A stretch of DNA of 64,000 bases from Vibrio rhodolitus. Its GTDB lineage: Bacteria > Pseudomonadota > Gammaproteobacteria > Enterobacterales > Vibrionaceae. Made by a program: the position numbers and the translations under genes. How positions within the stretch are numbered: the first letter of the stretch is position 1; every line of letters begins with the position of its first letter. The DNA is taken from positions 186,001 through 250,000 of the forward strand of contig NZ_QLYZ01000005.1 of NCBI RefSeq assembly GCF_003350325.1. The letters are read 5' to 3'. Shown piece by piece: positions 33,966 to 43,017 of this stretch. Below the pieces are notes generated by a model. The model did no database searches and had not been told where the DNA came from. It saw only the letters and a list, made by a program, of their open reading frames with translations.

Positions 33966-34846
33966 GTTCTAAGCATCAATCCTATTACGTACCGGCACAG
34001 AGCAGTTGGCCCATTGTTGGCGCTATCGCTCTATTTTTAGTCGCGGTAGGCGCAGGGCTGACGGTACAAACCATGGCGGAAGGCGGCAGTGCCAGTGTGT
34101 TTTCAAAAATTGTGCTGGGGTTAGGTTTTTTATTCTTATTGTATATGCTGGCAGGGTGGCTTTCGAACGTGGTCAGCGAGTCGATGAGTGGGCTTTACTC
34201 GGAGCAAATCGCGCGCTCATTTCGCCAAGGGATGAGTTGGTTTATTTTCTCTGAGGTGATGTTTTTTGGTGCTTTCTTTGGTGCGCTTTTTTACGCCAGA
34301 ATGATTTCAGTGCCTTGGCTGGGCGGCGCAGATAACAATGTGATGACCCACGAGGTATTGTGGCCAGCTTTTGAGGCAATCTGGCCATTAACCACAACAC
34401 CAGATGGGCAAACCACTACTGCTATGAGCTGGCAAGGCATTCCGCTTAACAACACCATTATTCTGCTGCTTTCTTCAATTACCTTGCATATGGCGCACAT
34501 TAGCCTTGAGCAAAACAAACGCATGGCGCTGATTGTGTGGCTTGAAATCACCATCGTCTTGGCGGCATTCTTTTTATATTACCAAGGTGTTGAATACATC
34601 CATGCTTATCAAGATCTCGACCTTACCTTACAGTCCGGCGTTTATGGCAATACTTTCTTTATGTTGACTGGCTTCCACGGTCTGCATGTGTTGTTAGGCT
34701 CAATTTTTCTAATCGTCTTATTGGGTCGGATCGCCAAAGATCACTTTACCCCTAAAGACCATTTTGCCTTCCAAGCAGGGAGTTGGTACTGGCATTTTGT
34801 CGATGTGGTGTGGTTGTGCTTGTTTGTGTTCGTTTATGTGCTTTAA
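33962..34846 (+). CDS. coxC: Cytochrome c oxidase subunit III
   Basis: A 294-residue subunit III with seven membrane helices. Characteristic segments are FRQGMSWFIFSEVMFFGAFFGALFYAR, NTIILLLSSITLHMAHISLEQ and HGLHVLLGSIFLIVLLGRI, then HFAFQAGSWYWHFVDVVWLCLFVFVYVL at the C-terminus. It stabilises the core and prolongs catalysis. The start ATG overlaps the ctaG stop. Confidence 0.96.
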   Translation: MSSKHQSYYVPAQSSWPIVGAIALFLVAVGAGLTVQTMAEGGSASVFSKIVLGLGFLFLLYMLAGWLSNVVSESMSGLYSEQIARSFRQGMSWFIFSEVMFFGAFFGALFYARMISVPWLGGADNNVMTHEVLWPAFEAIWPLTTTPDGQTTTAMSWQGIPLNNTIILLLSSITLHMAHISLEQNKRMALIVWLEITIVLAAFFLYYQGVEYIHAYQDLDLTLQSGVYGNTFFMLTGFHGLHVLLGSIFLIVLLGRIAKDHFTPKDHFAFQAGSWYWHFVDVVWLCLFVFVYVL

Positions 34847-34861
34847 CAAGTCGAATCACAA

Positions 34862-35098
34862 TTAAAAAGGTCGAGAATTAGGCTCAATAAATCCACTAAG
34901 GAGAGCGACAAGCATCAATACAACAGCAAGGGCAGAGAGGACAACTCGACGTCCGAGGTAATGACTCATTGGTGGTTGGTCATCCTGTTCATCTTCGGAT
35001 TCATCAGGACCTTTTACCATCTCAATCAGGGCTTTGGCGAGGTTAGCAATGATAAAAAGTAGCAATAAAACCAGCACTGATTTGAAAATGAAAACCAT
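34862..35098 (-). CDS. DUF2909-family small twin-helix membrane protein
   Basis: About 78 residues from the ATG at 35098: a first helix (VFIFKSVLVLLLLFIIANLAKALIEMVKG), an acidic linker (GPDESEDEQDDQP), and a second helix (VVLSALAVVLMLVALLSGFI). This is the layout of the DUF2909 twin-transmembrane family often found in cytochrome oxidase operons. The ATG at 35098 has AAGGA upstream. Its 5' end overlaps the probable SURF1 start on the other strand. It lies antisense to the operon and its role is unknown. Confidence 0.75.
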   Translation of the reverse strand: MVFIFKSVLVLLLLFIIANLAKALIEMVKGPDESEDEQDDQPPMSHYLGRRVVLSALAVVLMLVALLSGFIEPNSRPF

Positions 35099-35840
35099 AT
35101 CGTCATCCTTTGTTAGGTTATTGAAACAGCCACTTTTTTGGCTTGCGTTAGTATTAACCTTGGTTGCTATTTCGATATTGGTCAACCTAGGAATGTGGCA
35201 ATTAAATCGCGCGGAGCAAAAGCTTGAGTTGCAAAATATGTTAACCAGTAATGAGCAACAAACTGCAATTCGCTTGACCGACTTTGACCCTCAAGACAAG
35301 CAAGATTTTTATGGTGTAAAAGTTACGGCAAATTTGTCCCCTTTGGCAGGCTATTACGTGCTGCTTGATAACCAAACTTATAATGGTGAGGTTGGCTATC
35401 TTGCCTTACAACTGGTTCGCGCAATAGACGGAAGGAATGTGTTGCTTGAGCTTGGATTTGTCGCTGCAAAATCCTCTCGTTCTGATTTACCCGACGTGGC
35501 ATGGCTGAGCCAAAATTATAATCGGGAAGGGCGTTTATATACTCGCTCCACTAACCCGCTAAGCAGTAACTTGATGTTAGAGCCAACCGAGCCAGCGCGA
35601 ATCCAAAATTTGAACACCGACCAACTTGGCGAGTATTGGCAATTGCCGATTGAGAGCTACATTTTTCAGCCAAGGCAAGCACAATGGCATTATCCACAAC
35701 CATGGAATCCGCTCCCAATGAGCGCTGATAAGCATCAAGGTTATGCGTTTCAATGGTTTTCGATGGCATTCGCCTTAGCGATTATCGCCATAATCTGGTT
35801 GAGGAAAGCCCTAAAGAGTACGACTAAGGAGAGTCTATGA
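35088..35840 (+). CDS. SURF1-family cytochrome oxidase biogenesis protein
   Basis: About 250 residues with an N-terminal helix (PLFWLALVLTLVAISILVNLGMWQLNRAEQK) and a C-terminal one (YAFQWFSMAFALAIIAIIWLRKAL). SURF1 proteins help insert heme a into subunit I. Family segments are NLGMWQLNRAEQK and the central GFVAAK. The start is uncertain: ATG at 35088 overlaps the DUF2909 gene, while TTG at 35121 would avoid it. Stop and next ATG overlap by four bases. Confidence 0.85.
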   Translation: MKTISSSFVRLLKQPLFWLALVLTLVAISILVNLGMWQLNRAEQKLELQNMLTSNEQQTAIRLTDFDPQDKQDFYGVKVTANLSPLAGYYVLLDNQTYNGEVGYLALQLVRAIDGRNVLLELGFVAAKSSRSDLPDVAWLSQNYNREGRLYTRSTNPLSSNLMLEPTEPARIQNLNTDQLGEYWQLPIESYIFQPRQAQWHYPQPWNPLPMSADKHQGYAFQWFSMAFALAIIAIIWLRKALKSTTKESL

Positions 35841-36385
35841 GCCAATCAATTACCCGCAGTCGGTTTAAGCTATTAGCCTTAATTACGGTATTCGCATTGC
35901 CGGCGATACTGGCAAAATTAGTTCTTACTCAGCAGTGGTATAACTCTGGTGTCACCAATAAAGGGGAGCTGATTGAGCCTGCTCAAACGTTTAAGAGTTT
36001 GGGTTTAGACAACCCTTATCAAGGAGAAAAGTGGCAGCTAGGTTATCTTGTCCCCGCGCAGTGCGATGCTTTTTGTCTTAAGCAAATACACTACTTACAA
36101 CAAAGCCACATTGCATTGGGTAAGTATCAACAGCGCGTTGTTCCATTGGTATTGGTGGACAAAAACAGTGATATTCAAGCGCTGGCGGATCTTGAGCTTG
36201 ATATGGTGGCAGTGAATGGCTCGTTTAGCCAAATCGTTAGTCAATTTGAGTATGTAATTGTTGACCCGCTCGGTCAATTGGTGATGCGCTATCCGCAGGT
36301 TAAGTCAGAAGATGAACTCATTCCGCAAAGCAAAGGTTTACTAGCTGACTTACGCAAATTGCTTAAATTATCGCGTGTTGGATAG
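35837..36385 (+). CDS. Membrane-anchored thioredoxin-like protein with CXXXC (oxidase-associated)
   Basis: A 182-residue protein with one N-terminal membrane helix (residues about 11-32) and a periplasmic domain. Residues 76-80, CDAFC, form a CXXXC motif like that of SCO copper chaperones, following the WQLGYLVPAQ strand. The later YVIVDPLGQLVMRYP resembles the C-terminal beta strand of SCO and thioredoxin folds. No SCO gene is otherwise seen in the operon. It could deliver copper or electrons to CuA in subunit II. Family is not firmly recognised. Confidence 0.7.
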   Translation: MSQSITRSRFKLLALITVFALPAILAKLVLTQQWYNSGVTNKGELIEPAQTFKSLGLDNPYQGEKWQLGYLVPAQCDAFCLKQIHYLQQSHIALGKYQQRVVPLVLVDKNSDIQALADLELDMVAVNGSFSQIVSQFEYVIVDPLGQLVMRYPQVKSEDELIPQSKGLLADLRKLLKLSRVG

Positions 36386-36396
36386 GGAGAGCAATT

Positions 36397-37428
36397 ATGC
36401 TTAAACGATTGATTCAAATCAGCTTAGTGATGACGTTTTGTGTGATCTTGCTAGGGGCGTATACGCGACTTGCCGATGCCGGGTTAGGCTGCCCAGATTG
36501 GCCAGGGTGTTATGGTCAACTTGATGTGCCAACCACCGAGAGTGAACTAAACCAAGCTCAGGTTCTCTATCCTGATTTAGTGGTGGAGGCTGACAAAGCA
36601 TGGCTTGAGATGATCCACCGCTATTTTGCGGGGAGTTTAGGTCTGCTGGTATTTGCCATCACGGTGGTTGCCTTAAAGCAAAAACAACTAGGGGTTGTAT
36701 TACCGCTATCAATTTCGCTGGTAGTACTGTTTCAAGCACTGCTTGGTATGTGGACAGTCACAATGAAACTGATGCCAGTGGTGGTGATGGGACATTTACT
36801 GGGCGGTTTCACGTTATTTTGTCTGCTTGCTTTAACCTATTGGCGCGTTACTGAGCGCAAGTTATTACAGAGTCAAAATATTGGTCGGGGTCTTCGCGTT
36901 GTAGCCTTGTTGGCGGTAGTTGTTTTAATTACACAAATTGCCCTTGGTGGCTGGACATCGTCAAATTACGCCGCACTGATGTGTACTGAATTGCCGATTT
37001 GTCAGGGAGAGTGGTCGCGATATTTAGACTTTGAGAACGCGTTTCGCTTGATTCAGCCGGTGCAAGAGAGCTATGAGTTTGGCACGTTAGACTATGGTGC
37101 GAGAATGACGATTCATGTCTCGCATCGCATCGGCGCGATGATCATAACGCTTGTGCTGCTGGCGCTAATTGTTGGTCTCTGGCGTCAAAACATCACTCAA
37201 TATCGTCTGCAAGCCATTAGCCTCAGCATGTTGTTATTTGTACAGATTAGCTTAGGCATCAGCAATGTCTCTTTTGGCTTACCGCTAGCAATCGCCGTTG
37301 CTCATAACCTTGTTGCGGCACTGCTACTGATCAATACCTTGTATATCAATTATTTGTTTCTTCGCGCAGGAAGTTTTAACGCCTGTTCTCACTCGCAGAG
37401 CTTAGGCAAGGAGGCCTTCTATGAGTAA
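36397..37428 (+). CDS. ctaA: Heme A synthase (CtaA/COX15)
   Basis: A 343-residue polytopic membrane protein. The N-terminal [23 protein letters not shown] motif is the signature of heme A synthases, followed by [13 protein letters not shown] (heme ligand His), [15 protein letters not shown] and [14 protein letters not shown]. It oxidises heme O to heme A. It overlaps the ctaB start by eight bases. Confidence 0.95.
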   Translation: MLKRLIQISLVMTFCVILLGAYTRLADAGLGCPDWPGCYGQLDVPTTESELNQAQVLYPDLVVEADKAWLEMIHRYFAGSLGLLVFAITVVALKQKQLGVVLPLSISLVVLFQALLGMWTVTMKLMPVVVMGHLLGGFTLFCLLALTYWRVTERKLLQSQNIGRGLRVVALLAVVVLITQIALGGWTSSNYAALMCTELPICQGEWSRYLDFENAFRLIQPVQESYEFGTLDYGARMTIHVSHRIGAMIITLVLLALIVGLWRQNITQYRLQAISLSMLLFVQISLGISNVSFGLPLAIAVAHNLVAALLLINTLYINYLFLRAGSFNACSHSQSLGKEAFYE

Positions 37429-38323
37429 AACAATCACTGCGGATATTCGCCAAGAACGCTCAATTTGGCGCAGCTACTTAACCTTAACTAAACCCAAAGT
37501 GGTCGCACTGATGCTACTGACTGCTTTGGTTGGCATGTGTTTAGCCGTACCGGGGGCGTTACCTCTACAACAAAGCCTGTTGGGTATGGTTGGTATTGGT
37601 TTGATGGCGGGTTCCGCTGCTGCGTTTAATCACCTAATTGATCGAAGAATTGACGCAATCATGTTTCGCACTCATCGTCGACCACTGCCATGTGGTGAGC
37701 TTGCGCCAAGCCGCGTGATGTTGTTTGCGACTTCGATAGGTTTACTCGGGTTTGTAATTCTATTTGCAGGAGTGAACCAGCTAACGGCTTGGCTAACCTT
37801 TGCCAGTTTGCTCGGTTATGCAGTGGTTTATACCATGTATTTAAAGCGCGCAACGCCGCAAAATATAGTTATTGCAGGAATTGCGGGAGCAATGCCACCG
37901 CTGCTTGGCTGGACGGCTGTAACGGGTGAGTTGCATGGTCACGCTTGGTTGTTAGTGATGATTATTTTTATCTGGACACCACCTCATTTCTGGGCGCTAG
38001 CGATCCATCGCAAAGCCGATTACGCCAAAGCGGACATCCCGATGTTGCCGGTCACCCATGGCGAGGAGTATACCAAAACCTCGATCCTGCTCTACACCGT
38101 GCTGTTAGCCATCATCTGCTTATTGCCAGCATTAGTTGGCATGTCCGGTGCAGTTTATTGGATCGGCTCCACTCTCTTAAGTGCGGGCTTTATCGGTTAT
38201 GCATGGAAGCTTAAATTCAATCCGGAGGAAAAAACCGCGATAGAGACATTTAAATTTTCTATCTATCATTTGATGCTACTCTTCTTATTGCTATTAGGTG
38301 ATCACTACTGGGGTGCGGTTTGA
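37421..38323 (+). CDS. ctaB: Protoheme IX farnesyltransferase (heme O synthase, CtaB/CyoE)
   Basis: A 300-residue UbiA-family prenyltransferase. It has [19 protein letters not shown], the Asp-rich [21 protein letters not shown] (DxxxD), and the second motif [22 protein letters not shown]. It makes heme O from protoheme and farnesyl diphosphate, the precursor for CtaA. It ends the oxidase operon. Confidence 0.96.
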   Translation: MSKTITADIRQERSIWRSYLTLTKPKVVALMLLTALVGMCLAVPGALPLQQSLLGMVGIGLMAGSAAAFNHLIDRRIDAIMFRTHRRPLPCGELAPSRVMLFATSIGLLGFVILFAGVNQLTAWLTFASLLGYAVVYTMYLKRATPQNIVIAGIAGAMPPLLGWTAVTGELHGHAWLLVMIIFIWTPPHFWALAIHRKADYAKADIPMLPVTHGEEYTKTSILLYTVLLAIICLLPALVGMSGAVYWIGSTLLSAGFIGYAWKLKFNPEEKTAIETFKFSIYHLMLLFLLLLGDHYWGAV

Positions 38324-38789
38324 TTATTCTAATCGTCTTTGAATAAGCCGATGATTACAGGCAATGCAGGGTTACATTTTCGTCCTGTATTGCCTAAATA
38401 ACAGGCGGTTGTGTGATATCTATACGTGCCCAGCGCACACTTTTCTTTACGCTTCATGAGTAAAAGTTTTACGTCCTAGTAAAACAGTCGCGCTATTTCC
38501 CTCTTCAACTACAAATGGCATGGCGTGCGATGTATCGCTAACGTAATGATATTAAGACGTTAATGTTTCTGTTTGCTCTAGTCCGAATGTCCATTAATTG
38601 TGTGTATGTTTAAATTTACATATTTTGCTTTTTGTAAAAAATGCCAAATTATTGCCTTTTGATTTAAAAAGTGGTTGCAAGTGTTGTTTTAGGCAGATAA
38701 GTTACAAGGGACAGGATAAATAAGATAGACAAATGACAGCAAACTTTCAGTTGCATATGGGTCTATCGTAAAAACAGGAAGAAGTAGCG
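38324..38789. other. 466-base intergenic region between ctaB and the DAHP synthase gene
   Basis: No supported gene. It contains a hairpin (GGCAATGCAGG, 38360-38370, with CCTGTATTGCC, 38384-38394) with little T-richness, which may still mark the end of the oxidase operon. An AT-rich stretch lies before the DAHP synthase gene. A TTTACA-N12-TGTAAA inverted pair near 38617-38640 is outward relative to a TyrR box and is not called. Confidence 0.4.
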
Positions 38790-39845
38790 ATGTTTCAAAC
38801 CGATGATGTACGTATTAATAAAGTAAAAGAATTACTCCCACCGATTGCCGTTTTAGAGAAGTTTCCGGCGACAGAAACCGCTTCTTCAACCACTTTTCGT
38901 TCTCGCAAGGCAATTTCTGATATTTTGCAGGGCAAAGATGACCGTGTACTCGTGATTGTTGGACCGTGTTCAATTCATGATCCGCAAGCGGCATTGGAAT
39001 ATGGTAAGAAGCTCAAGGTGCTTCGCGATGAGTTAGGTGAAGAACTTGAAGTGGTGATGCGAGTTTACTTCGAAAAACCACGCACAACCGTTGGTTGGAA
39101 AGGTCTAATTAACGACCCGTACCTTAATGACACCTTCAAAATCAATGATGGTTTACGTATCGGTCGTAAACTGCTGCTAGATTTGACAGACATGGGAATG
39201 CCAACGGCAAGTGAATTCTTGGATATGATCACGCCGCAATATGTCGCTGATTTGATCAGTTGGGGGGCAATTGGTGCTCGTACAACTGAATCTCAAGTTC
39301 ACCGCGAGCTATCATCAGGTCTTTCATGCCCGGTTGGTTTTAAAAACGGTACCGATGGCAACATCAAGATTGCCTCTGATGCTATCCGCTCAGCAAGCGC
39401 TTCTCACCACTTCCTTTCGGTTACTAAGTTTGGACACTCTGCGATTATTGAAACCAGCGGAAACCCTGACTGCCATATCATTTTGCGCGGTGGTAAAGAG
39501 CCAAACTACAGCGCCGAACATGTGGGGGCAATTAAGCAAGAGCTAGAAGCATCAGGTTTGCCGCAAAAAGTGATGATCGACTTCAGTCATGCCAACAGCT
39601 CTAAGCAGTACCAGCGTCAAATCAATGTTTGTGAAGATGTATCCCAACAAATTGCTGGTGGTGAAGACGCTATTTTTGGTGTGATGATTGAGTCTCACTT
39701 AGTTGAAGGTCGCCAAGACTTGATTGACGGTAAAGCGTCGACTTACGGTCAATCAATTACTGATGCCTGTATTGGCTGGGAAGATACGGAGAAAACGCTC
39801 AAGCAACTTGCTGAAGCGGTTAAAGCGCGTCGCGCCCTGAAGTAA
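38790..39845 (+). CDS. 3-deoxy-7-phosphoheptulonate (DAHP) synthase, class I
   Basis: A 351-residue class I DAHP synthase. It catalyses the first step of the shikimate pathway, from phosphoenolpyruvate and erythrose 4-phosphate. It has VGPCSIHDPQAALEYG, RVYFEKPRTTVGWKG, IGARTTESQVHRELSSGLSCPVGFKNGTDG and MIDFSHANSSKQYQRQ. The N-terminal extension fits the AroF/AroG/AroH feedback-regulated type; which amino acid inhibits it cannot be read with confidence, though the AroG type is the nearest guess. It stands alone with its own terminator. Confidence 0.93.
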   Translation: MFQTDDVRINKVKELLPPIAVLEKFPATETASSTTFRSRKAISDILQGKDDRVLVIVGPCSIHDPQAALEYGKKLKVLRDELGEELEVVMRVYFEKPRTTVGWKGLINDPYLNDTFKINDGLRIGRKLLLDLTDMGMPTASEFLDMITPQYVADLISWGAIGARTTESQVHRELSSGLSCPVGFKNGTDGNIKIASDAIRSASASHHFLSVTKFGHSAIIETSGNPDCHIILRGGKEPNYSAEHVGAIKQELEASGLPQKVMIDFSHANSSKQYQRQINVCEDVSQQIAGGEDAIFGVMIESHLVEGRQDLIDGKASTYGQSITDACIGWEDTEKTLKQLAEAVKARRALK

Positions 39846-39863
39846 TTCTCTCTTTTCGTTTGC

Positions 39864-39892
39864 AAGGCTCCTTATCATAGGAGCCTTTTTTG
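39864..39892 (+). terminator. Intrinsic terminator after the DAHP synthase gene
   Basis: AAGGCTCCT (39864-39872) pairs with AGGAGCCTT (39879-39887), a nine-base stem with a six-base loop and T-run. Confidence 0.85.
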
Positions 39893-40113
39893 TTTTCAGT
39901 TATCCAAAAATAGAGCTTCTAAACTTATTAATGCTGGTTTAGTAAAAAGTGCAATGATGGGCTAGCACGTTCACTTAAGGTTCGCTATTGCAACCTGTGT
40001 TATTGTGCGTGACGGCGCAAAATGAGAAGTTCATCACTTAATGTACTGATTTGCATATTGAGTAAGGGAAGATTCCGGCATAGCCTAAGTTCAGTTTTTT
40101 AGGAGGGTAAGAC

Positions 40114-41022
40114 ATGGTGTCTAAAGTGACGGTTGGTCCGCAAGGACCAGATTTATCAGAACTAGTGCAAGGCTATTGGCGCCTAGCAGAATGGGGGATG
40201 ACACCTCAGCAGCGCCTAACATTTTTGAAGCAGCACATCGATTTGGGTATTACTACAGTCGACCATGCTGATATTTACGGTAATTACGAGTGTGAGCAGC
40301 TGTTTGGCGAAGCGCTAAAGCTCGATCCTTCGGTTCGCAATCAGATTGAAATTGTGACCAAATGCGATATTAAACTGTGTAGCGATAAGTTCCCAGAGCG
40401 CAAGGTTAATCACTACGATACCAGTGCCGCTCATATTTACGAATCGGTAAACAACTCACTAAGCCGCTTAAATATCGAGCAAATTGATCTATTGCTCATT
40501 CATCGTCCTGATGTTTTGATGGATGCCGATGAAGTGGCAGAGGCTTTTGCTGAGCTACACAAAGTCGGTAAGGTGAAGCACTTCGGTGTGTCAAACTTTT
40601 CTCCTGCTCAGTTTGACTTGCTACAGGACAGAGTACACAAACCATTAGTTACTAACCAGGTAGAGATTAACCCACTTAACTTTGATGTCGCCCATGACGG
40701 TACGCTTGATCAACTGCAAAAAGCGCGCATTCGTCCTATGGCGTGGTCATGTTTAGGTGGCGGTGCCATTTTTAGTGGTGAAACAGCGCAAGCGAAACGA
40801 GTGCGTGAAGAGTTAGAACTAATCCGTGTTGAGGTTGGCGCTAACTCAATTGATGAAGTGATTTATGCGTGGGTGCGTAAGTTGCCATCAAAACCGCTAC
40901 CAATCATTGGGTCAGGCAAAATTGAGCGTGTTGAAACAGCTATCAATGCCTTGAGTATTGAGTTGACGCGTGAGCAATGGTACCGAGTTTGGGTTGCCTC
41001 TAAAGGGCACGGTGTGCCATAG
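40114..41022 (+). CDS. Aldo/keto reductase (YdhF-like)
   Basis: A 302-residue NADPH-dependent aldo/keto reductase. The catalytic tetrad is seen as Asp in TTVDHADIYGNYECEQ (with Tyr in IYG), Lys in EIVTKCDIKL, and His in LLLIHRPDVLM. The cofactor-binding LPIIGSGKIERVE lies near the C-terminus. It resembles E. coli YdhF. GAGGGT upstream of the ATG at 40114 is a fair ribosome binding site. Its substrate is unknown. Confidence 0.9.
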   Translation: MVSKVTVGPQGPDLSELVQGYWRLAEWGMTPQQRLTFLKQHIDLGITTVDHADIYGNYECEQLFGEALKLDPSVRNQIEIVTKCDIKLCSDKFPERKVNHYDTSAAHIYESVNNSLSRLNIEQIDLLLIHRPDVLMDADEVAEAFAELHKVGKVKHFGVSNFSPAQFDLLQDRVHKPLVTNQVEINPLNFDVAHDGTLDQLQKARIRPMAWSCLGGGAIFSGETAQAKRVREELELIRVEVGANSIDEVIYAWVRKLPSKPLPIIGSGKIERVETAINALSIELTREQWYRVWVASKGHGVP

Positions 41023-41054
41023 AGAGCGAGCTAAGCGTATTCTTTATTGATATG

Positions 41055-41079
41055 AGCCAGCCTTTGCGCTGGCTTTTTT
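41055..41079 (+). terminator. Intrinsic terminator after the aldo/keto reductase gene
   Basis: AGCCAGC (41055-41061) and GCTGGCT (41068-41074) form the stem, followed by six T residues. It abuts the stop codon of the convergent EAL gene at 41078. Confidence 0.8.
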
Positions 41080-42670
41080 ACGCCGCGGTTTCTGCCGCTG
41101 GCGTATAGTTATCCTGCTCACTTATTTTCAGCAGTGCTTCTGGTCTTACTGGATAAGAGTAGTAATAGCCTTGGATATAACTCACACCAAGCCCACGTAA
41201 GATTTCTATCTGCTGCTCAGTTTCTACACCCTCGGCGATTACTTTCATATTAAGTTCTTTCGCTAGCTGGATCATAGAGACAAGGACTGGCGTAATATTT
41301 GACTCAGAGTACAAGCTCTTGATGAACACTTGGTCGATCTTCATAACTTGGAATGAGTGTAAGCGAATGAAATTAAGCCCAGAATACCCGGTACCAAAAT
41401 CATCAATTGCCAGCTTAAATCCAAGCGCACGTATACAAGTTAGGTTGTTTAACGCACTGTTAAGTTGTTGCTTATCGAGATCGATACTTTCCGTCACTTC
41501 CAGCAAAATACTGTCAACAAAGTGAGGGTATTGCTCGGCGAATTGGGTCAAGCTATCTAAGAAGTGACCATCGATCAGAGAGATACGACTAACATTGACG
41601 CTGACGTATTTAGACTCTTGATAACTTGGGTTAGCATGGAGAAAATCTGCCACCATAAACAGCATTTTTTCTGTGAGTGAATCTATTACCCCTAGATTTT
41701 CCGCCAAGGGAATAAACACCTCAGGTGAAATTCTGCCCTGCGTGGGATGATTCCAACGCACCAACGCTTCACTTCCCACCACCTGATTATTGTCAATATC
41801 AACAATCGGCTGTAGATACAGTTCAATCTCATTGTTGCGAATCGCACTAAGCAAGGTGTATTCCATTGAGCGTTTAGCAAGCAATTGATAACCAACAATT
41901 AAATAGAGTAGCGAACAGATGGATGCAACCAGAATCGCTTGCCATAAATGGGCGAAATAGTGGTATTGATAAGTGCCTAAGGTTGGCTTTAGCTCAATCT
42001 TAAATGGGTAATGCTGAGAGTCAAAGGTCAAGCTTTCTGTATAGTCAGATTGCGCGCTACTGCCCTGAGTAAGTTCATAGTTGAGTATAGTCAGGCGATA
42101 CTGGTACTCACGTGCTTTTAGGTATTGCGCAATCAGATTGGAAAAGCGCTCGGGTGGCAGCAGTGCATTGAGACCGAGGGAGTTGTCTACGGAGGCGTAA
42201 ATGAAGAAAGTGGATATGCCACTTTTAGAGTTGCCAATGGAAATAGTGACTTGGTTTTTTGAGTCACTAATACGATCTAAAATAAGGTTTGATAACTTAA
42301 TGCTGCGTGGACCTTCATTGCTGGTGCAGACAACATAACCATCACGGTAGATGCCAACTTCCTTGATAAATCGTGAGTTAAATGCGTATTCGCGTAAGCG
42401 TAGTTTGTCTTGAGGAGAACAGTTTGCACTGACGGTACCATTTAAAGCGACCAGTTCATGTGCCACTTTATCAATGTAGTTATCGAGTAAATTAACGATC
42501 TCTTGCCCATCGTGCTTGATGGCTTTTTGTGTGTAGTAGTAGTTACCCAGTAGCGAGAAGGCAAACGCGAGCAAAAAAATAACGACCACTGGCATTAAGT
42601 TTGGCAAATGGCTAAATGTGCTTTTTCCTAAGCTTGTCGCGTTCGTCCCAGTCGTGTTTGGTGATCTCAT
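41078..42670 (-). CDS. CSS-motif/EAL-domain cyclic-di-GMP phosphodiesterase
   Basis: A 530-residue membrane PDE. An N-terminal helix (about residues 23-45) is followed by a periplasmic CSS-type sensor with cysteines in SANCSPQD and VVCTSNEG, a second helix (about 240-262), and a cytoplasmic EAL domain. The EAL domain has all the catalytic motifs: SEALVRW, NVSRISL, LLEVTES, AIDDFGTGYS, MKIDQ, IAEGVET and IQGY. It should hydrolyse c-di-GMP, probably under redox or disulfide control as proposed for CSS-EAL proteins. It is divergent from the giant adhesin gene 347 bases away, so it may lower c-di-GMP and affect retention of that adhesin. Confidence 0.92.
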   Translation of the reverse strand: MRSPNTTGTNATSLGKSTFSHLPNLMPVVVIFLLAFAFSLLGNYYYTQKAIKHDGQEIVNLLDNYIDKVAHELVALNGTVSANCSPQDKLRLREYAFNSRFIKEVGIYRDGYVVCTSNEGPRSIKLSNLILDRISDSKNQVTISIGNSKSGISTFFIYASVDNSLGLNALLPPERFSNLIAQYLKAREYQYRLTILNYELTQGSSAQSDYTESLTFDSQHYPFKIELKPTLGTYQYHYFAHLWQAILVASICSLLYLIVGYQLLAKRSMEYTLLSAIRNNEIELYLQPIVDIDNNQVVGSEALVRWNHPTQGRISPEVFIPLAENLGVIDSLTEKMLFMVADFLHANPSYQESKYVSVNVSRISLIDGHFLDSLTQFAEQYPHFVDSILLEVTESIDLDKQQLNSALNNLTCIRALGFKLAIDDFGTGYSGLNFIRLHSFQVMKIDQVFIKSLYSESNITPVLVSMIQLAKELNMKVIAEGVETEQQIEILRGLGVSYIQGYYYSYPVRPEALLKISEQDNYTPAAETAA

Positions 42671-43017
42671 TGAAAGCCGATTTTATTACTCTAGATGAAT
42701 ATTCAGTGTGCAGTTAACAGTAAAAGATTGGTGTCTTTTTGACCTCATATTTCGTTCTAAATACTTAAAAAACGAGAGTCGTTTGTTAACGGGGGAGAAG
42801 ATAATCCAAACCCTAGTAATATTAAAGCTCTAAAGTCGTATTTATACAGACGAACTTCCCCATTTATCTCGTTTCCAAGACTATACTTAACATAATGCAA
42901 AACATGTCACTTTAATTTGTGAAATGTAACCCAAACCAGAAAAAATTTGTTACATTAGAGCTGATAAAAACATCAATAAAATAACAACTTATTAAGTTCA
43001 AGATTTCGGGGGATAGT
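42671..43017. promoter_or_regulatory. 347-base divergent promoter region between the EAL gene and the adhesin
   Basis: No gene. Near the adhesin lies an inverted repeat, AATGTAAC (42923-42930) and GTTACATT (42949-42956), separated by 18 bases. It is followed by a GGGGG ribosome binding site just before the ATG at 43018. The spacing suits a dimeric regulator, identity unknown. Confidence 0.45.

Noticed and set aside
38617-38640. TTTACA...TGTAAA as a TyrR box before DAHP synthase
   Set aside because: The half-sites are in the opposite order to the TyrR consensus and spaced 12 bases apart.
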